NCBI GenBank assembly: GCA_049724395.1
Contig: JAUGWO010000129.1
Span: 62,001 to 126,000, forward strand
Length of the DNA stretch: 64,000 bases
Direction of reading: 5' to 3'
Source: Spongospora subterranea f. sp. subterranea
Lineage: Eukaryota; Endomyxa: Phytomyxea; Phytomyxea; Plasmodiophorida
The notes under the pieces: generated by a model
What the model saw: the letters and a program-made list of their open reading frames with translations, nothing else
Database searches by the model: none
What the model was told of the DNA's origin: nothing
Part shown: one piece after another, positions 34,700-44,780 of the stretch
How the letters are laid out: every line of letters begins with the position of its first letter
Position numbering within the stretch: position 1 is the stretch's first letter
Program-made: the position numbers and the translations under genes

Positions 34700-35197
34700 T
34701 CATAATGACTCAAGACACTCAATGTCTCCATACGCAAACTCTTCAACTGCGTTTAACCGCAGTGCGATCACTGAAGTGGTATTTGTTTTTTCTGACTTGA
34801 TGATCCGCTTCTCGATTTTTGGCTCCATTTTGCGGAGGAATGGGAGTTTCAGAGTGAACGTCTCCGGTTCTTTATCCTGGAAATATTTCACGGTCGCCAG
34901 AGTCTCGGGACATCGAAGAATATTTGGGACCTGAGAATTTACATAAATGCGGGATCGCTTTTTTTCTGTTGAATCGTGACAATCAGCGATCTCCCATTGG
35001 CCGCAACTGCCGCGCCAATGCTGGAATGTGACACCATCGTCAAAAAAACTGCAACTCTCAGGCCACCGGAGAACGAACGATATGATGTCATATAATCTGA
35101 TATCGCAGTCGAAACCTGCTCGGCGACAGCGGAGCGGTGTGTTTTCCCGCTCAACTTCCTCTTCGTCACCCACTTCAACGCACGAAGGAGCGTCCAC
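34700..35197 (-). CDS. 165-codon open frame in the hairpin loop, unrecognised
   Basis: Open minus-strand frame from ATG at 35,197 (MDAPSCVEVGDEEEVEREN) filling the 540-bp spacer between the inner arms. The N-terminus is acidic, the middle Cys-containing and the C-terminus basic (EPKIEKRIIKSEKTNTTS). No domain is recognised. Its extent coincides with the loop, so it may be the cargo of a foldback element or a chance frame. Confidence 0.35.
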   Translation of the reverse strand: MDAPSCVEVGDEEEVERENTPLRCRRAGFDCDIRLYDIISFVLRWPESCSFFDDGVTFQHWRGSCGQWEIADCHDSTEKKRSRIYVNSQVPNILRCPETLATVKYFQDKEPETFTLKLPFLRKMEPKIEKRIIKSEKTNTTSVIALRLNAVEEFAYGDIECLESL

Positions 35198-35470
35198 GAA
35201 CGAAAGAGCTTGCTCTGGTACACCCTCCCATTATGATGGGTTTCATGCACAGTCTTCACATCATCGACCTCTTTGATACTGGCACTGATGGTGTGAAACG
35301 CTTCTGCTAAAAAAAGTATATATTCAGCGCTAAATTATCAGCACATTTTTTCAACAAACAGTTTTTGCTGATCTTTTGTCGAATGGGTCTAATTTTTGCC
35401 TCTAACATGCTCGAGTTGAGTAATGCAAAGATCGGATTTTCCTTTTTCAACTACAGTGTAGGAATTCTAG
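35197..35470 (-). repeat. Inner inverted-repeat arm, right
   Basis: Complement of 34,272-34,655 minus the minisatellite. Similarity ends near 35,460, where the left arm continues with a different sequence. Confidence 0.85.
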
Positions 35471-35726
35471 GTTGGGCAAATCCCTACAGGCTCTCACAGA
35501 CGTTTTTGACCCCACAACAAAAAAGATGCGCCTTGAAACTCCTGACCATTGAGCTACTTTTCGATTTTTGCCAATTTTTTCGGTCAATTTTCAAATTTTC
35601 AACTCAGTCATTATTGCTCAGATTGCATTCGGAAAAGGCTCTTTCGAATGGAATATTCTTGTAGTGCGATCGGAATTTTTTAAACCTGAACCCTTATGCG
35701 CATTTTATACACAATCGGTTGTAATT

Positions 35727-36050
35727 ATGCCACGACTGAACAAGCGCGCCGTTGTCGCTAAGAAAGCGAGAGATGTGACGGTCATGAAGTGTGCTATGTC
35801 ATCAACCATTTCGACGATTGCGGCTGATGCGGGAGTCCCAGTTCAACTGTCTGATCAGGACCTATCTGATGACAACGGCCAAGCAGACAACGAATTGCCT
35901 CGGAAGAAGACGTCGGCTCGTCTGAGTACTGGTCGGACAGCGAATCCGGTCAAAATTAACCGGTGTCAGCTGCGCCGGTGCATGTGTTTCCATCGGGCTC
36001 TCCCAAACGTCGTCGACGATACGATGGAACTAGCCGTACTGGAAAAATGA
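35727..36050 (+). CDS. Short basic/acidic open frame, unrecognised
   Basis: ATG at 35,727 opens MPRLNKRAVVAKKARD, followed by an acidic patch (LSDQDLSDDNGQADNELPRK). The basic-then-acidic outline resembles N-termini of transposon proteins. The frame ends at 36,050 immediately before the right outer arm. Possibly debris of the same element as the arms. Confidence 0.3.
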   Translation: MPRLNKRAVVAKKARDVTVMKCAMSSTISTIAADAGVPVQLSDQDLSDDNGQADNELPRKKTSARLSTGRTANPVKINRCQLRRCMCFHRALPNVVDDTMELAVLEK

Positions 36051-36094
36051 GAGCATCAGGAAAACTCTCCAGAACAATGACAGCATTTGACCTT

Positions 36095-36560
36095 TTTCAA
36101 CTCTGAACCACCAACATGCATGTTTACGTTACAAGGTAGGGGTTGGGATCGGCGTTTCGAAAATAGTACATGTCACTGGCGGCGTACCTTGAGGTTTCTG
36201 GCCCGGCATTCGTTTGGCTCGTCATTGTCTAATGCCAAACTTACGTCTGGGAGAAATGCCAACTGCAGAAAAAGGTTATCCAGACGGAATAGTACACTTT
36301 TCACACTAGTAGAGCCAATGTCAAATAGAGACAGGCGCCTAAACCGGGAACTGAAACTTCTTTAATCCAGGCATGAAATGGTGAACAAACGGTTTAAATG
36401 TCTACAAGGGCAGTTCCGGCATTCCCGAGAAAAACATCAAGTAATTTTCGCTGCTTGTGCAAATTTGGTTCAGTTGAAGCTTGTAGAACAGCCTTTGCCT
36501 GACGTACTGTTGTTGCTGCAGGGTTTACAATAAATTTACCTTTTACATTTACCGCAGCTT
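36095..36560 (-). repeat. Outer inverted-repeat arm, right
   Basis: Partner of 32,965-33,450. Read on minus it has a better preserved coding look than the left arm (KFIVNPAATTVRQAKAVLQA and SLFDIGSTSVKSVLFRLDN), hinting that both arms derive from one protein-coding gene of which the left copy is more decayed. The arm ends about 60 bp before the mS33 start. Confidence 0.8.
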
Positions 36561-36616
36561 CCAAGTTGTTAAACGGCGTCACGGAGATCGCGGCCTGCTG
36601 CACTATCTTCAGGGTT

Positions 36617-36931
36617 ATGTCGTCCATGGCGAAATCTGCCCTTGAGGCAGTTAATGTATTGCGACAAACACTAATCCAAAACGCTCGTGCGAAGATTTTC
36701 GGTACTGTGTTCCCGACCGACAATCACAGGAGTGGGCGGAAGCAGTTGCGGTCCGCGTTAAAAGGTCCAGGGGTGGCAGCGCATTATCCATTTACGTACC
36801 ATCATGGATTCGATAAACTATACGAAGATGAGCAGGCGCTTCGTAGACTGAGAAAGCTGGAGACATTACGAAAGCGTGGAAAAGGTCCCCCAAAGAAAGG
36901 ACAAGGTCGTCGTTCTGGTAAGAAGAAATAA
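36617..36931 (+). CDS. Mitochondrial small-subunit ribosomal protein mS33
   Basis: Single exon, 104 residues from ATG 36,617 (MSSMAKSALEAVNVL; the ATG at 36,626 is an alternative). The core QNARAKIFGTVFPTDNHRSG followed by LRSALKGPGVAAHYPF, and the Lys/Arg-rich tail LRKRGKGPPKKGQGRRSGKK, match mS33 (MRPS33/Rsm27), whose usual length is about 100-115 residues. It works in the head of the mitochondrial small ribosomal subunit. The start codon lies in a CCATGG palindrome, so an ATG exists at the same place on the other strand; I consider only the plus frame convincing. Confidence 0.82.
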   Translation: MSSMAKSALEAVNVLRQTLIQNARAKIFGTVFPTDNHRSGRKQLRSALKGPGVAAHYPFTYHHGFDKLYEDEQALRRLRKLETLRKRGKGPPKKGQGRRSGKKK

Positions 36932-37193
36932 AGATTGACTGCAGCGACGGTTCTGCTGTGCGCCCACTCGGTTAACAGATTATCAATCCTTATATAATGC
37001 ATGTCCATATGTCCTATGTAATGCATGTCTATATCTTTTGTTACTAGGCCATGCTTATATTCGCTGGGGTACTCGACTACAACCGATGCATGACATGTTA
37101 ATTCTTTTATGGTATCGTTTCGGACTACTGTAACAAAAGAATCTGTCTTTCGTATACAGTTCTCCATCAATTGGAAATTTTTATTTAATCACG

Positions 37194-40100
37194 ATGGATG
37201 CACTTTCAACTCCTTTTGAATCGAGCGGAGGAGGCAGCATTTACAGAATATCTATCAATGAGACTCCGACCTCAGGAATTCGAGAAGTTTCTCCTAATGA
37301 CGCCAATTTACGTACACCAGAAACACTACGATTCAACACGCCTAAGGGGAATCTTGGGCCGTTTCGTACTCCTCACTGTCTGGGCAAACGCTCACGCTCT
37401 ACGCCTTCTGGAAACGCTGTATCATTGAAAGCAAAATATAAAAAATATCCTTGCCCGCAAACACCGCGTCGAGTTTTCAACGCTTCCACTCCTGCCCCCA
37501 AAAGCGCCTTCGTCGTCGCATTGTCCGAATCTCGCAACAAGCGACAGGTAAAAAAATACGTCAATGAGAAGTTAAAAAAGAGTTTTAAACCAGTATATAG
37601 GTGGGAGCTGCTATCTTGAATTTGCGGTCACCAGAACTTGATTTGTTTTTGTACACTGACAATCAAACATATCAGAGCACGTTACGTCTCGTACACCTGT
37701 ATGAACCTGTCGAAGTTTGTTGATTAAACTTAAACAACCTTCCCCTTCCCACATTGCGCATAGGTTCTTATATCCGATACTGCAGTCGGAAGCAACTTGT
37801 ACATGATTTTGAGTAAGCTCAATTACTGAGAGTGTAGATTTTCGTTCACATCATCTTAGACGCCGAGCTGGACATGTATAAAATCACAGCGTGTGAGAAC
37901 ATTCTTAACCGCGATTTATTAGTAAAATATTAATCTGCCACCAGATCAAAGAAAGCATTTCAATGAAGATCAAGGTCAACTCCTTCTTGAGCAAAAAGCC
38001 AGCCGCGAGAGTCTTAACGAACTACCTTTGGACTCTTCCTTGTAAGGTAAATGTTGTGTCAGATTTACTAAGCTATGACAGTTTTGACAGGTTTTTGTGT
38101 ATGGCTTCGACCAACTGCTTGCTTAAATGGGTTGCTTTTGAACAATGTGAAGCTTTTGCTCCAAATTCAATCAAGGTGAGAAGGGTTGAGCACGCACACA
38201 TTTTTAAGTTGACTTGTAAAACATATTTACAGGTTTCTTTGAAAACGCTGGATGGTCATATGGCTCTGAACTTGGCCACCATCAAAACTCTGGAGATCCT
38301 GTGTAATGCCGTCAATCCGAAAGCAAAAAAAGGTTCTTTATTCTCTGTTTTAAACCTGTGCAAAACCCCATTAGGAGGTCTGGGGAGGATTTAGCAGATT
38401 GATGTTTTTCATGACATTTTTTGCACAGAACGGTTACTCCGCTCAAGTTTGATACAGCCACTAAATCATATACCCACAATTAATGCTCGGCTTGACTCTG
38501 TGCAAGAACTTCTAGAAAACGATGAAACATTTTTCGAATTGTTGCCGCTTTTGCCTCAGTTTTCAAGCCTGGATCTCATGAATAATGGATTGGGTAGTTT
38601 ATTATTGTTTTTGTTCTCTTGTTCGTACTTAGCTGCCTTAGCAATGGTGTCTCGAACTGTATCAGAGAAGTCTGCTCAGCAATCGGTCACCGACCTGGTC
38701 AGCAGATGGCTCATACGATTATGAATTCCTTTTTCATTCGTGGCTCACAGCTCCTTGTTAAGCACGCACTGAGCCTATTTCCAAGAGTCGTTTCGGCATT
38801 GTCTACGTGCAACTCTACAATTTTAAAATCGATTGTTAGCGTACTGTCGTTTTTTAACCCATCCGCTGAGATGTTTATCCAAGGCTGAAACTCTTGATGA
38901 CCAGAAAAGAGAATTGATAATGGAGGAAATTAGCCAGTATATTACGGAAGATGCGCAATTACCAGAAAAGTCGTGCGCCCAAGTTCTTCATACGAGACTA
39001 GCGTTTGCAGTAAAACCTGGTCTCAACGGGTTGCTTGACGTTGGCCGAGCAACTTATTGCGAAATAATTGAGGCCATTAACGAAGTAAGTCTTTCCATGT
39101 AAAATAGTTCTGATGGACAATAAGTTTATCAGGAAATTCAAAAATACGTTGTCGAATTGGAACTACCGAAGATAAAGAAGCACTTCACTTCATCTCGGGG
39201 TTATGCGATATTGTCAAAATCAGTCGACGTTTTCACCAACTGCACGTTTAGGGTTTTTTTTGTCGCTGCCAATTGATTCTTTGAATGAATTGCCAGATAT
39301 TTTCATTCAAAGAAGCCGCCAAGGCAAACGGATTACTTTTTCCACTGCCAACCTCATTTCATTGGATGACCGCCGCACAGAATCGCTCGGTGATGTTTTG
39401 CTATTAACTGGTAACAATTAGCTCGAATTTTGAAGAAGTTGTAAAATCGTGGCAGAACGATGCCTACAAGAACTGTCGTCTTCTATCAGAATGCATCTCC
39501 CGTGGCTTCTGAATGTTACAGAATCAATTGCAGTTTTGGACCTCCTCGTTAATTTTGCGAACCTTGTTACGCAACATGATTCGTACATCAGGCCTATTCT
39601 TACGAAAGACGGTCCGATCGCAATCTCAAAGGGCCGCCATCCGGTTAAAGAAGCCGCGTGCGCATATGGATTCACACCTAACGACATCTACCTTAATGAA
39701 ACATCAAAACTGCAAGTCGTTACTGGACCAAATGGCAGCGGAAGTAAGTACCGCGATAGGCAACTCAAAGTGAATACTTATGAAATACTCCTCAGAATCA
39801 ACTTACCTACGTCAGACAGGACTGCTTGTTATCATGTCGCATATTGGGTCCTTTATACCTGCAGCATATGCGTCGGTCCCCGTTATTGACCAGGTAAAAA
39901 ATGATTCCCTGCGAATCAATTTACAGACAGAAAAGCAGATATTTTCGCGAATGAGCCATGGCGATGACCTTGAGGGGAATGCATCTGGGTTTTTCGTGGA
40001 AGCAAGAGACGCAGCGTCGGTTTCTGTAATGTTTTGAGATCCATTTGATAACAGAATTGATCATAGGTTTATTGTCAGAAACACCACAAACTCGAGTTTG

Positions 40101-40740
40101 GTCCTAATTGACGAATTAGGTAGCGAGCGAAAGAATAAATGCAGTTTGTCTAAAGTCTTCTGTCAGGTCGCTCAACATCAACAGTTGACGGTATTGGCAT
40201 TGCATGGTCAGTCATCGAGGAAATCATATCAAAGGGGTCTTACTGCTTATTCGCAACGCATTTTCATGAACTTACCGACCTTCCTCGACTATATCAGCAG
40301 ATACATAACATTCAATTGAAGGCATGCATTTTCTTGCTATCCAAGCAAACTATTAATATGAAATTAGGTTGACCAGGTTGATCAAAAAGTAGATTTCTGC
40401 TATTCAATCGCAGATGGGTCATGCCAAGAGGTAATCAATTAAAACAAGCAATTTCAGTTTTATATATTCTGTCTAGTAGGTGACGAACCAATATGGTATT
40501 TATATCGCTGGTAATGTCTCATTTCAGTGGCTACAACAACTTGTCTGACGGATAACAGAATTGGCTATGTTTCCACAAAACATAATCAGTTTCGCACGGA
40601 TTTTGAGTGCACAACTCAGGCGAAGATTTAACGTCAGCTCAGCATCTCATCCGACTACAGCGTGTTTTTACGACACTATCCAAAAGTTAATCTCCCTTCG
40701 GCATTGCACATTACCACAGCAAGAACTTATATCGTATTGA
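37194..40740 (+). CDS. MSH4: MutS homologue 4, meiotic crossover factor
   Basis: About 15 exons. Start ATG 37,194 opens a Ser/Thr/Pro-rich tail, then across a short intron [20 protein letters not shown], the N-terminal MSH4 domain. Then come [35 protein letters not shown] with [10 protein letters not shown] (clamp entry), [32 protein letters not shown], and the ATPase: [12 protein letters not shown], Walker [18 protein letters not shown] (intron 39,744-39,795 inside it), [20 protein letters not shown], Walker [21 protein letters not shown] (intron 40,120-40,166), and LFATHFHEL. It ends near [20 protein letters not shown] with a stop at 40,738. The absence of a mismatch-recognition N-domain and the motif details fit MSH4 rather than MSH2/3/6. 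With MSH5 it stabilises meiotic recombination intermediates, so the organism likely has meiosis. The last exon is less certain; a further exon to about 40,855 is possible. Confidence 0.92.
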
Positions 40741-41255
40741 TATCACCAGAAATGCGATGAATTTCTTATCAACGATGCACAGATACTTGCGAAGGATTCG
40801 CGAAGAAATGTTGCCTGATGACCAAGGAGAACTGCCTACGAGCCAAAATAGCTGAATAAAGTGAAATTCTGCCAATATGAGGTCATTAATTCATGATTCA
40901 TGAAAGGCCAACTGGCCAATCGCATCGCGCCGCTGGCGGAACTCAGGGGCACGTACTTTTTGGCGCGCATTTCTATTGTGAAGCGGTGCAGGGAACTGTT
41001 GAGTTAAGAGCGTCCGTTGACAAAGCGCCGGTCCCTGCCTCGTTATATGTGACGTTGAGTGAGTGTAAGTGTGTCGTGTATCGAGGCTGGGTGCGCTGTT
41101 CTGATTGATCAAGTGGCTGTGCTGGATTCAGTGATAGAGTGTTCCTGATTAGATACAGGGTCCTTCATTCTGTCACCATCATCATCCCCTTGGTGGTTAT
41201 TACCGATCACCACGTCAATCACTGGTATTGAGTGTCATTTTTCCAACATTTCTTG
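40741..41255. other. Intergenic spacer, no gene seen
   Basis: Contains the possible MSH4 3' UTR (or last exon, reading RRIREEMLPDDQGELPTS near 40,790-40,855) and the F-box gene promoter. Nothing else recognised. Confidence 0.4.
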
Positions 41256-42407
41256 ATGCCCAGAATCGTTGCGTTCTCTCCCGCGACAGCGTTTTCTAAA
41301 TCGCTTCTTTTCGATAACAGAAATGAGGACCATCAAAAAAGTCCATCCTTCAAGACACATCAATTAAAATGGGCGCCGTCGCCTGGTGAGCCTCAATTCA
41401 AAGCCAATAAGCCCAGAAATTTTTCCCGAGCTTATAATCAGTATGACGACTTTGAAGATACTTTTGACAATGCCAATATGGTTGGATCTTTTCGATTCAT
41501 TCAATCTCAGAAGTTAGCAATTTCCAGTGATCGTGATGTGGCTGGCCCATGCTGGACCCATGACTTCTATAAGCTACCTCTTGAAAGGATTGCCTGTTTT
41601 TTAACAGTACCGGAACTTACGGAAGCTGCGATGCGTTCATGTAAGAGCTGGAGACAAGGGTTTTCACAGGAATCGGTTTGGCGAATGATATATGGCCGCA
41701 AATCATACCCCCTACAATTTTCCCAACGATCTTTCGCCCGCAGCTGGAAGGTTTTGTGTCAAGGAGGATCAAAGTTCTCTATGACATCATTACTTGATAT
41801 GTGTCCCGAATCAGTTTATTTCGACTTTACTCCGTCAGAGAGTTGCAAGTTTGTGCCTTCTAGATCAAACTCCATACTCGGTCATCCCAGGTCTCCAATC
41901 ATTGCCTGTCTGGAGGTCCTTCCTGGTTTCTATTGGGTGGTTCTGCAGACTGTCGTCGGTTTTATTCACACAGGGGTTGCCGTGGACAAAGGAACGTTGA
42001 TTATCGATCGCGGAATCGAAGTTGCAGCTCAATTTTTATCTCAGATGTCTACTGCAGGATGGAAATCAGCTAATGTTCGATCAATTACCTTATTGCTTAT
42101 GACTTTACAAGCAGTTCCGCATACCATCCCGGCTAGCATTGCCATGAAGCATCCTGGATCATTTATCATGCAAAACCCATTCAGGTTGGTTTTGAGGTTT
42201 CCAAAAGGAGCGCAACCTCCACATTACTTCTTCGGTATTCCTAGCGAAGCGTCCAAAAGGAGAATCATGCTGCTCCCAGAGACACTAACAGATGTACTTG
42301 CTTTTGATGAAAACATTCCGTTATTCGACGATGACGCTTTCGCTACATTAAAGTTTGATGACCGACATACCCAATTAGTATGGGCAGTTCGTATTTCTAA
42401 AAATTAA
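41256..42407 (+). CDS. F-box protein, about 383 residues
   Basis: One long exon starting at ATG 41,256 (MPRIVAFSPATAFSKS); the frame is open slightly upstream but without a Met. The first 100 residues are low-complexity and polar. Near residues 108-160 an F-box is seen: YKLPLERIACFLTVPELTEA, CKSWRQGFSQESVWRMIYG and FARSWKVLCQ, with the conserved LP, the leucine spacing and the W before the end. Such proteins recruit substrates to SCF ubiquitin ligases through SKP1. The C-terminal 220 residues are globular with no repeat (no WD40, LRR or Kelch), so the substrate domain is unknown. The lack of introns contrasts with its neighbours. Confidence 0.7.
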   Translation: MPRIVAFSPATAFSKSLLFDNRNEDHQKSPSFKTHQLKWAPSPGEPQFKANKPRNFSRAYNQYDDFEDTFDNANMVGSFRFIQSQKLAISSDRDVAGPCWTHDFYKLPLERIACFLTVPELTEAAMRSCKSWRQGFSQESVWRMIYGRKSYPLQFSQRSFARSWKVLCQGGSKFSMTSLLDMCPESVYFDFTPSESCKFVPSRSNSILGHPRSPIIACLEVLPGFYWVVLQTVVGFIHTGVAVDKGTLIIDRGIEVAAQFLSQMSTAGWKSANVRSITLLLMTLQAVPHTIPASIAMKHPGSFIMQNPFRLVLRFPKGAQPPHYFFGIPSEASKRRIMLLPETLTDVLAFDENIPLFDDDAFATLKFDDRHTQLVWAVRISKN

Positions 42408-42679
42408 TAGTCTCTATACTTAAACCAAACTGTAATTTCAAAAATAAACCTTCAACTGTAACATTCATCATATCAGTTTATGCTAACGAGTAGTATCTGC
42501 ACCTTGCGTCCTGACTCGTGACCAATCAAACACTTCCCGATTCGGACGTGTCACTTTCAGAAACAATGAATGCTCCAAACCTCACTGATGCACTTCCAAA
42601 TGCGCTGTGATGTCAGGATTCATGCTGGGCTGGCAATCCCTGGCATAAAAACAGAAGTAAACCTGTACAGCGCAAAGGT

Positions 42680-43006
42680 CGCTCAGTTCATCGCTGTTTC
42701 GCTTCCATCAATTCCCCAGGGCTTACTGGGTGAGTTCCCTACCAACAGATGTCTGTTTGTTGAAATTCGTTGAAGAAACTGATCAGGGCGATTCTGTGCA
42801 CAGTTCTGTACGCTCCAACCTAACAGGTAGGCTTCGATTGCGCTCTCGCCTGCACACGTTTTGAAAGCACAACGCTGGATGCGCGCAATGATGGTAGACT
42901 GGGCTTGGTTTGAGCCGGTAATCAGGGAGACGCGATCCAGTTCGGAAGTTAGAAATGGAGCTGTATCTCGGTCAGTATTTGGGTGCTGAGAGTTTTGATC
43001 AGGCAT
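42680..43006 (-). CDS. Open frame of 107 codons, unrecognised
   Basis: Begins with a true ATG (MPDQNSQHPNTDRDTAPF) and has normal composition (two Cys, a Trp, no low complexity), but no domain is recognised and it neighbours repeat sequence. Could be a real small gene or part of the repeated segment that follows. Confidence 0.3.
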
Positions 43007-43009
43007 GTA

Positions 43010-43270
43010 TATGGGACGTTTTCTTCGTCATGGAAAAGAAAGACTGTTGAAAATCGTTAAACAGGGTGAAGATAGAGCTTTCGTGGATGGCATGTGCGAC
43101 GTAAAGAGCCATCCACGAAAAAGCTCTATTTTCATGCTTTTCAACGTCTTTTAGTATCACTTGAGCGCTTGGCAATCCGCTAGACCCTGGATCGAGTAGG
43201 TTATTGAACTCTTTTACTCTTGTAAGTTGTGACTTTACCTTCTTCAACCCTTGTAACAATCCAGGGCCAA
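43010..43270 (-). repeat. Repeated segment, copy 1
   Basis: Similar to 45,150-45,370 in the same orientation. Read on minus both give FNNLxDP followed by a Leu/Lys-rich stretch and SWMAL / TWMALRL, so the segment was once coding. This copy holds a near-perfect hairpin at about 43,073-43,127 (arms agagctttcgtggatgg and ccatccacgaaaaagctct) that the other copy lacks. Confidence 0.75.
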
Positions 43271-43500
43271 TTTATCGATATTAAATCGCAGATCAGCCAC
43301 AGAACAGTGCGAAAAAAGGACCGGTTTCGGGTCTTGAAGTAGAATATTCTTCAGAAAATATCTAGAATTGTCAACATAGTTTTCCCAAGTCTGTTTTGTC
43401 AACGAATATACAGCCCCATATCTAACATTGGAGCATGATCGTCTCTCTGCATAGTAACTACTCCCTCCCTTTTTAATTACCGATACTGATGGCAGCATCT
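43271..43500 (-). pseudogene. Possible upstream part of the repeated coding segment
   Basis: Minus frame 43,244-43,498 (MLPSVSVIKKGGSSYYAERR ... DLRFNIDKLALDCYKG) runs to the edge of the repeat copy and may be the preceding part of the same dead or live gene. No family is recognised. Confidence 0.3.
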
Positions 43501-43815
43501 ATCTCAGGTTTGTTCTCCATATCCTGAAATAGATGCTTATCACGAAATTTTCAAGGTCTGCCCCTATCTTTATTCAGCAAGATAATGCTCGACCGCATAT
43601 GACGCCTGATCGTGAACAATTCCGAATTTGCGCGCAGGAAGATGGTTATGATATAAGGCTCTTCTGCCAACCAGCAAACAGTCCAAATTTTAATATTCTT
43701 GACCTGGAATTTTTCAACGCTATTCAATCTATACAACATACCGAATCCCCAAAAAACTTGGATGAACTAATAAGTCGTCCATGCAACTTCCTATATCAAT
43801 TACCTGTCTACTAGA
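43500..43815 (+). mobile_element. Tc1/mariner transposase fragment (plus)
   Basis: Frame with PIFIQQDNARPHMTPD, RLFCQPANSPNFNILDLEFF and then SPKNLDELI, the C-terminal half of a mariner-type transposase including the D of QQDNARPH. The N-terminal half is missing. The neighbouring minus-strand copy carries the same region in reverse. Confidence 0.85.
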
Positions 43816-43884
43816 AACAGTAACAAGGGCTAGAAATATAATTGTGGATGTGTAAATCCTGCAAGCTTGTTCTCTCATCTGATC

Positions 43885-44780
43885 AATAAAGTGAGAAGTG
43901 TTAATCTGGACTGTTTGCTGGCTGACAGAAGGTCCTTAGATCATACCCATCTTCCGGCGCGCAAATTCGGAATTGTTCATGATCAGGCTTGATATGCGGC
44001 CGAGCATTATCTTGCTGAATAATAGATAGGAGCAGAACTTGAAAATTTCGTTCTAATGGCAGGTAGAATCTTGGTCAACAGAGCGTCAAGGGACTGTCTT
44101 TGGTCAACAACCACAGGCTTCTTCACCGCTGTCCCTCTTTGTCGACTTATGCTCCACCGTTTTGCAGGTTCCGCGACCAGATGCCAATTTTTCTGTCAAC
44201 AACGCAATTATTCCAGTCATCAAATCTTGGTCGAGCAACAGCTGCAAGGAACATGATTTTTCCAAAACATTTCTTGCTTTTTTTGCAGGAACGATAGGGT
44301 TCTTCTTCGTCCGGATAATGCATTTTTTTAAGTTGACGATTTAATGTAGCTGCAGAAATACTCGTTGCTGCAGAAAAATGTCTAAGGGTGTTCCTTTTGC
44401 TCAAAGGAACGGTAGCGACATCGGAAGAAATGTTCGGGTATTTTGGTTTCCGACCGCAGTTCTTTTTCTGATGCGATAGAACTGCTGCAGTGGCTTCTGC
44501 TGCCAATGAATTTTTTCCTCGATGTCAAATCCGGCTAATCGTGAGCCAAGATACGTTGAATTCGGCCCCGATAATAGCGGGCACCCCTTTTTTGGGTTGT
44601 CCATTGATATCCAACATCGTCAAAAGGCGGTGGTACACAGCTCTGCGGGCATCGTCGCTTACACTGTTAACCGTTTCTGGTTGGTCTCCTCATCTGCAAC
44701 TTGTCCATCGGCAGCAGGAACGTTCATCTGATAATGAAATGATGCAGTTCAAGAGTGAAATCAGTAATAGAGGAAGATGA
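43885..44780 (-). mobile_element. Tc1/mariner transposon remnant (minus), more complete
   Basis: Reads on minus from about 44,620: helix-turn-helix part CGRKPKYPNISSDVATVPLS and then LRHFSAATSISAATLNRQLK near 44,340-44,470, the region that binds the terminal repeats, continuing to the QQDNARP segment near 43,990-44,030. The copy is interrupted by frameshifts, and the central catalytic region near 44,050-44,290 is only partly readable. Faces the plus-strand fragment tail to tail, about 75 bp apart. Confidence 0.8.

Noticed and set aside
36394-36723. Minus-strand open frame of 109 codons covering the mS33 start
   Set aside because: Its first 35 codons are antisense to the well-supported mS33 gene; only the part beyond the CCATGG could be real, so the full frame is not annotated as a gene.
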